Assembly: GCA_964020085.1 (NCBI GenBank)
Contig: OZ026597.1
Span: forward strand, 6,331,394-6,395,393
Direction: 5' to 3'
DNA length: 64,000 bases
Origin: Micromussa lordhowensis
Lineage: Eukaryota; Cnidaria; Anthozoa; Scleractinia; Lobophylliidae
A program made the translations under genes and the position numbers. Positions 60,484 through 64,000 of this stretch are shown here, piece by piece (within the stretch, counting starts at the first letter, position 1; every line of letters starts with the position of its first letter). The notes under the pieces are model-generated. The model ran no database searches, was not told the origin of the DNA, and saw only the letters and a program-made list of their open reading frames with translations.

Positions 60484-60765
60484 AATGGTTAGTGCGCTCG
60501 ACTCCGGAGCAAGTGGTCCGAGTTTGAGCCCTGGCCGGGGACACTGTGTTGTGTTCTTGGGCAAGACACTTTACTCTCACAGTGCCTCTCTCCACCCAGG
60601 TGTATAAATGGGTACCTGCTATTTGTTGGGGAAACCTAACAAAATTGCGGGTGAGTGACCTGCGATGGACTAGCATCCCGTCCAGGGGAAGTAGAAATAC
60701 TTCTAGCCGCTTCATGCTACAGAAACCGGGATAAGCTCCGGCAGCTATGAGCCAGCCTTAGCTCC
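60484..60765 (+). mobile_element. tRNA-derived SINE, 5'-truncated copy
   Basis: Very close to the copy at 1713-2009 over the body, but begins at TGGTTAGTGCGCTCGACTCC. The B box is mutated to GAGTTTGAGCCC, so pol III transcription is unlikely. The end is extended by CAGCCTTAGCTCCAAGGC. Confidence 0.85.
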
Positions 60766-61043
60766 AAGGCTTCACTTTTTTACATTTTTAATATTTCCAA
60801 TGAAAACTGTGATAAAAGGACACTCAAAAAGTGAGGAGAATGACCTCAACCCATTACTTTTCTTCTTGTATGTACATGACTGTGTCTTGTGATAACACTA
60901 CTTTAATAGTCCTTAAAATTACTTAGAATATTAAGCTCTGGAGAAAAGGCTCTTGAACTATCAATGAGTTAATTAATAATGTCAAAATTTTCTCTTTGTA
61001 AACTTCCAATTATACATTTACTCATCAAACTAATGTTGGGTAA
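60766..61043. other. AT-rich DNA
   Basis: I see no gene or repeat structure here apart from the 15-base direct repeat CACATGTTGTTTGGA that begins at 61044 and flanks the next element. Confidence 0.5.
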
Positions 61044-61109
61044 CACATGTTGTTTGGATAATTTGGTTTTATCAACTGGGTTGATAATGTGAATTGTCCA
61101 CCGTAAAGA

Positions 61110-61157
61110 GATTCGGAAGCTGACGTTTCGAGCGTTAGCCCTTCGTCGGAGCGAATC
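61110..61157 (-). ncRNA. Hammerhead-ribozyme-like motif, left arm
   Basis: Mirror copy of the motif at 63685-63732. It lies 3' of the reverse-transcriptase frame, where Penelope-like elements are known to carry hammerhead ribozymes. See the right-arm entry for the fold. Confidence 0.6.
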
Positions 61158-61248
61158 AAGGAATTGTGGGTTGTGTGTGGTTTATATACAGAAATGTGGA
61201 GCTACGCTATTGGTTGGTGCCTGGCAACGTGAAAAACAACAGAATGAA

Positions 61249-62946
61249 TTAGTTGAATGAAAAGCGTTCGTTGATACCGTGAGGATTAAGAGTGCCGATT
61301 TGAAAAATAAATCTTTGTTCAAGAGTTTTGCGGCTTTCTGTGCCTCCTTGATGTAGGGAGAGGCCGCAGACTGCCATATGTTGCTTAGAATGATTCGGCA
61401 GATTAAAGTGTCTAGCAACCGGTTTAGAAACGTCTTTATCGTCTTTCTCTACGTCGCGAAGGTGTTCTCGGAAACGGTCGCCTAGTCGTCTACCTGTTCC
61501 GCCGATATATAACTTTTTGCAAAGAGTGCAAGTTATACAGTAGATGACATTGGCTGAGGTACAGGTAAATTGATCTGTGATCTTAATGGATCGCTTGGGT
61601 CCCGACAATTTCTCAACGTTGCAAATGAAAGGACATGTTTTACATCGCGCGCGTGCGCATTTAAAAGTTCCAGGTTGTTCACTCGTTTTGAATGCACTTC
61701 TAACCAAAAAGTTACCTATGTTTTTGTCGCGTTTGAATGAAATTAATGGCGGTTGCGAAAAGATTCTACCAGTATCGGGATCATTTTGAAGTAATTTAAA
61801 GTTTTTGAGAATGATGGATTTTACTGCGTGATTGTGAGGGTGAAATGTGAGGGTGAACGGAATTCTATTATTATTCTCCTTCTGAGACGTTTGTAGTGCT
61901 GACTGCCGATCAATTTGTTGGGCACGATGATGGCCTGCTTGAACAACAGAGGCAGGATATCCACGTTTGTCGAAAAAATTGCACATTTCCTCTGATTTAA
62001 AGGAAAAATCAGAGTCCTCACTACAAAGGCGACGAAGTCTAAGAAACTGAGAATAAGGAATAGAATTCTTGACGTGTGATGGATGTGAAGATGAATACAA
62101 CAAATAGCTATGAGAATCTGTGGGTTTGTAGTGCACACTGGTGCATAAACCGTTGCCTTCGACTAAAACTTTGATATCTAGAAATGCCAAAGAAGTATTG
62201 GAAATTTCCCAGGTATACTTAAGAGCCGGATGAAACGAATTAACAGCAGTTATAAATTGATTGAGTTCCTCTCTGGTAGAGGAAGTGGCGCCGACACAAT
62301 CGTCAATGTAGCGACGGTATAGCTCAGGTTTAGGGCCGTTGTATTGATTAAAAAATTCGTGTTCAATGTAGCCTACGAAAAGATTAGCGTAGCTGGGTCC
62401 CATTTTGGTGCCCATGGCCACACCATTGATTTGTTTGTAATAACTGGTAGCGAATGAAAAACAATTTAGTGTTAAAACTAGTTCAGCCAGGCGGAGCAGT
62501 GTTTCCGAGCTTGGTTCCTTAACAGTGCGTAAATCAAAAAAATGTTTGAGGGCTAGAAGACCTTCGCCATTAGGGATGACGGTGTAAAGGGATGTAATGT
62601 CCATAGTAAAAATAAGTTTGTCTTCACCCAGGAAATTGAAATCGCGAAAAATTTGAAGGGCGTGTTGACTGTCTTTAACATAAGACGGTAAAGATCTGAC
62701 GATAGGTGCCATAATTTTGTCTAAATAGCTAGAAATGAGTTCGGTAGGGCAACTACACGCAGAGACGATAGGTCGGCCTGGGTTGTTAGGTTTGTGAATT
62801 TTAGGCAAAAAGTAAATACATGAAGTTCTAGGAGTGGTGATGATGAGATTTGTAGCAGTAGCCGGTAAATCTTGTTTTACTATAAGTTCGTTAATGGTGC
62901 TCTTGACAATTTGTTGGTGCCCAACAAATTGATCGGCAGTCAGCAC
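61249..62946 (-). CDS. Penelope-like RT with GIY-YIG endonuclease, 5'-truncated
   Basis: An open frame of 565 codons. Reverse-transcriptase motifs are in order: LPKIHKP...GRPIVS (residues 48-62), MDITSLY with the first catalytic aspartate (115-121), GVAMGTKMGPSYANLF (175-190) and YIDD (213-216). A cysteine motif CARARCKTCPFIC follows, then a GIY-YIG endonuclease domain (VIYCITC, LYIGGTGRRLGDRFREHL at 479-496). These make cDNA at a nick cut by the endonuclease. The N-terminal part of the usual protein is missing, and the first 9-10 residues come from antisense of the inverted partner, so the ATG is accidental. The catalytic residues are intact, which is unusual in this window and suggests a young insertion. 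Confidence 0.88.
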   Translation of the reverse strand: MLTADQFVGHQQIVKSTINELIVKQDLPATATNLIITTPRTSCIYFLPKIHKPNNPGRPIVSACSCPTELISSYLDKIMAPIVRSLPSYVKDSQHALQIFRDFNFLGEDKLIFTMDITSLYTVIPNGEGLLALKHFFDLRTVKEPSSETLLRLAELVLTLNCFSFATSYYKQINGVAMGTKMGPSYANLFVGYIEHEFFNQYNGPKPELYRRYIDDCVGATSSTREELNQFITAVNSFHPALKYTWEISNTSLAFLDIKVLVEGNGLCTSVHYKPTDSHSYLLYSSSHPSHVKNSIPYSQFLRLRRLCSEDSDFSFKSEEMCNFFDKRGYPASVVQAGHHRAQQIDRQSALQTSQKENNNRIPFTLTFHPHNHAVKSIILKNFKLLQNDPDTGRIFSQPPLISFKRDKNIGNFLVRSAFKTSEQPGTFKCARARCKTCPFICNVEKLSGPKRSIKITDQFTCTSANVIYCITCTLCKKLYIGGTGRRLGDRFREHLRDVEKDDKDVSKPVARHFNLPNHSKQHMAVCGLSLHQGGTESRKTLEQRFIFQIGTLNPHGINERFSFN

Positions 62947-63593
62947 TACAAACGTCTCAGAAGGAGAATAATAATAGAATTCCGTTCACCCTCACATTTC
63001 ACCCTCACAATCACGCAGTAAAATCCATCATTCTCAAAAACTTTAAATTACTTCAAAATGATCCCGATACTGGTAGAATCTTTTCGCAACCGCCATTAAT
63101 TTCATTCAAACGCGACAAAAACATAGGTAACTTTTTGGTTAGAAGTGCATTCAAAACGAGTGAACAACCTGGAACTTTTAAATGCGCACGCGCAAGATGT
63201 AAAACATGTCCTTTCATTTACAACGTTGAGAAATTGTCGGGACCCAAGTGATCCATTAAGATCACAGATCAATTTACCTGTACCTCAGCCAATGTCATCT
63301 ACTGTATAACTTGCACTCTTTGCAAAAAGTTATATATCGGCGGAACAGGTAGACGACTAGGCGACCGTTTCCGAGAACACCTTCGCGACGTAGAGAAAGA
63401 CGATAAAGACGTTTCTAAACCGGTTGCTAGACACTTTAATCTGCCGAATCATTCTAAGCAACATATGGCAGTCTGCGGCCTCTCCCTACATCAAGGAAGC
63501 ACAGAAAGCCGCAAAACTCTTGAACAAAGATTTATTTTTCAAATCGGCACTCTTAATCCTCACGGTATCAACGAACGCTTTTCATTCAACTAA
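62917..63593 (+). pseudogene. Inverted partial copy of the Penelope-like frame
   Basis: The + strand encodes the C-terminal 40% of the same protein, starting at QQIDRQSALQTS and ending NERFSFN at 63591-63593. Compared with the left copy, CGA of GPKRSIK is TGA (63249-63251) and a cysteine of the TCPFIC motif is tyrosine. The GIY-YIG domain is otherwise intact but downstream of the stop. No start codon of its own is evident. Confidence 0.85.
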
Positions 63594-63684
63594 TTCATTC
63601 TGTTGTTTTTCACGTTGCCAGGCACCAACCAATAGCGTAGCTCCACATTTCTGTATATAAACCACACACAACCCACAATTCCTT

Positions 63685-63732
63685 GATTCGCTCCGACGAA
63701 GGGCTAACGCTCGAAACGTCAGCTTCCGAATC
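63685..63732 (+). ncRNA. Hammerhead-ribozyme-like motif, right arm
   Basis: GATTCG and CGAATC at the two ends can pair as stem I. Between them are CCGACGA (hammerhead core CUGANGA with U4 changed to C), a hairpin GGGC-TAAC-GCTC as stem II, then GAAACGTC, which fits the GAAA core, a minimal stem III and the UC cleavage dinucleotide. The order matches a type I minimal hammerhead as described for Penelope-like elements. The U4C change, also in the left arm, would be expected to weaken or abolish self-cleavage. Identified by eye only. Confidence 0.6.
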
Positions 63733-63793
63733 TCTTTACGGTGGACAATTCACATTATCAACCCAGTTGATAAAACCAAATTATCTTGTAATA

Positions 63794-63830
<37 letters not shown>

Positions 63831-63858
63831 TGCCCCCTTTATTCACATGTTGTTTGGA

Positions 63859-64000
63859 GTTGAACTACTGTTATGCCTACATTGTAGTTGTTAGTTTATG
63901 CATTTTTACAAATCAAACAACTCCATTTTGGGTGCCTATTTTATTAAGTGTATGCTGCAGAAAATAAGTAAACAAAATATATTTGTGGCATAACTTTTGG
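63859..64000. other. Right edge of window
   Basis: Short AT-rich sequence after the target duplication. No feature is supported. Confidence 0.4.

Larger units (their letters stand above)
61059..63843. mobile_element. Head-to-head Penelope-like retroelement in one target duplication
   Basis: Two inverted arms of 869 bases (61057-61925 and 62917-63785) surround 991 bases of unique RT sequence. The 15-base CACATGTTGTTTGGA occurs at 61044-61058 and 63844-63858 and includes both borders, so the whole composite entered in one event. The right copy extends about 60 bases further at its 3' end (GACGCAGCACCACAG, then a TTTCTTTAGAAA hairpin). The arms meet at a CAATTTGTTGG / CCAACAAATTG microhomology. 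Related Penelope elements are known for partial tandem or inverted copies within one insertion. Confidence 0.85.

Noticed and set aside
63424..63660. Identical 78-codon frames at 61182-61418 (-) and 63424-63660 (+)
   Set aside because: Shadow frame of the Penelope GIY-YIG region, duplicated by the inverted arms.

Overview
The window is eukaryotic nuclear DNA. It is AT-rich, has introns with GT/AG borders, C2H2 zinc-finger genes with TGEKPY linkers, tRNA-derived SINEs, Penelope-like and LINE-type retroelement pieces and many foldback or MITE-type DNA elements. The repeat repertoire and the frequent TACATGTA motif fit an anthozoan, most likely a stony coral. That assignment is an inference from style, not from a marker gene.

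Layout. From 1 to about 50.2 kb the window is a zinc-finger gene cluster built by repeated segmental duplication. Four related C2H2 loci lie on the + strand at 11.3, 21.9, 33.6 and 47.2 kb. Each is preceded by the same non-coding block (block A, at 1, 19.5, 30.6 and 44.0 kb). ZNF1 and ZNF3 share one 3' flank, ZNF2 and ZNF4 share a different one. The 14.7-19.3 kb interval (Penelope relic, LINE relic, RT relic) recurs at 37.0-43.0 kb. The simplest history is an old duplication of a roughly 11 kb unit followed by a younger duplication of the resulting roughly 22 kb pair. ZNF1 (nine classical fingers plus a C-terminal finger) and ZNF3 (four plus one) are open. ZNF2 has one nonsense codon. ZNF4 has a deletion, a 2-base frameshift and a nonsense codon. 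In front of ZNF1 a 2.58 kb non-coding unit is present in three nearly identical head-to-tail copies (2136-9865).

The duplicated copies act as empty sites for each other, so several insertions can be read exactly: two TTAA-flanked elements (13688-14490, 25408-26439), two elements with 8-bp target duplications of hAT type (26483-27583, 43006-43823), a MITE with a 9-bp duplication (2459-2680 and its copies) and a 30-bp palindrome between 9-bp repeats (28112-28141). Large foldback elements lie at 24660-25158, 40142-41033 and 48751-49552.

From 50 to 59 kb the DNA is less repetitive. A seven-exon gene of unrecognised function can be followed from 54374 to 58585; reading phase is conserved through six introns and 247 codons are open. 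Downstream is a decayed THAP domain between inverted repeats (about 58900-59750), which looks like a P-type DNA transposon relic. The right end (61059-63843) holds a Penelope-like retroelement as two inverted, head-to-head partial copies inside one 15-bp target-site duplication. Each copy carries a hammerhead-ribozyme-like motif, and the left copy has an intact RT plus GIY-YIG reading frame.
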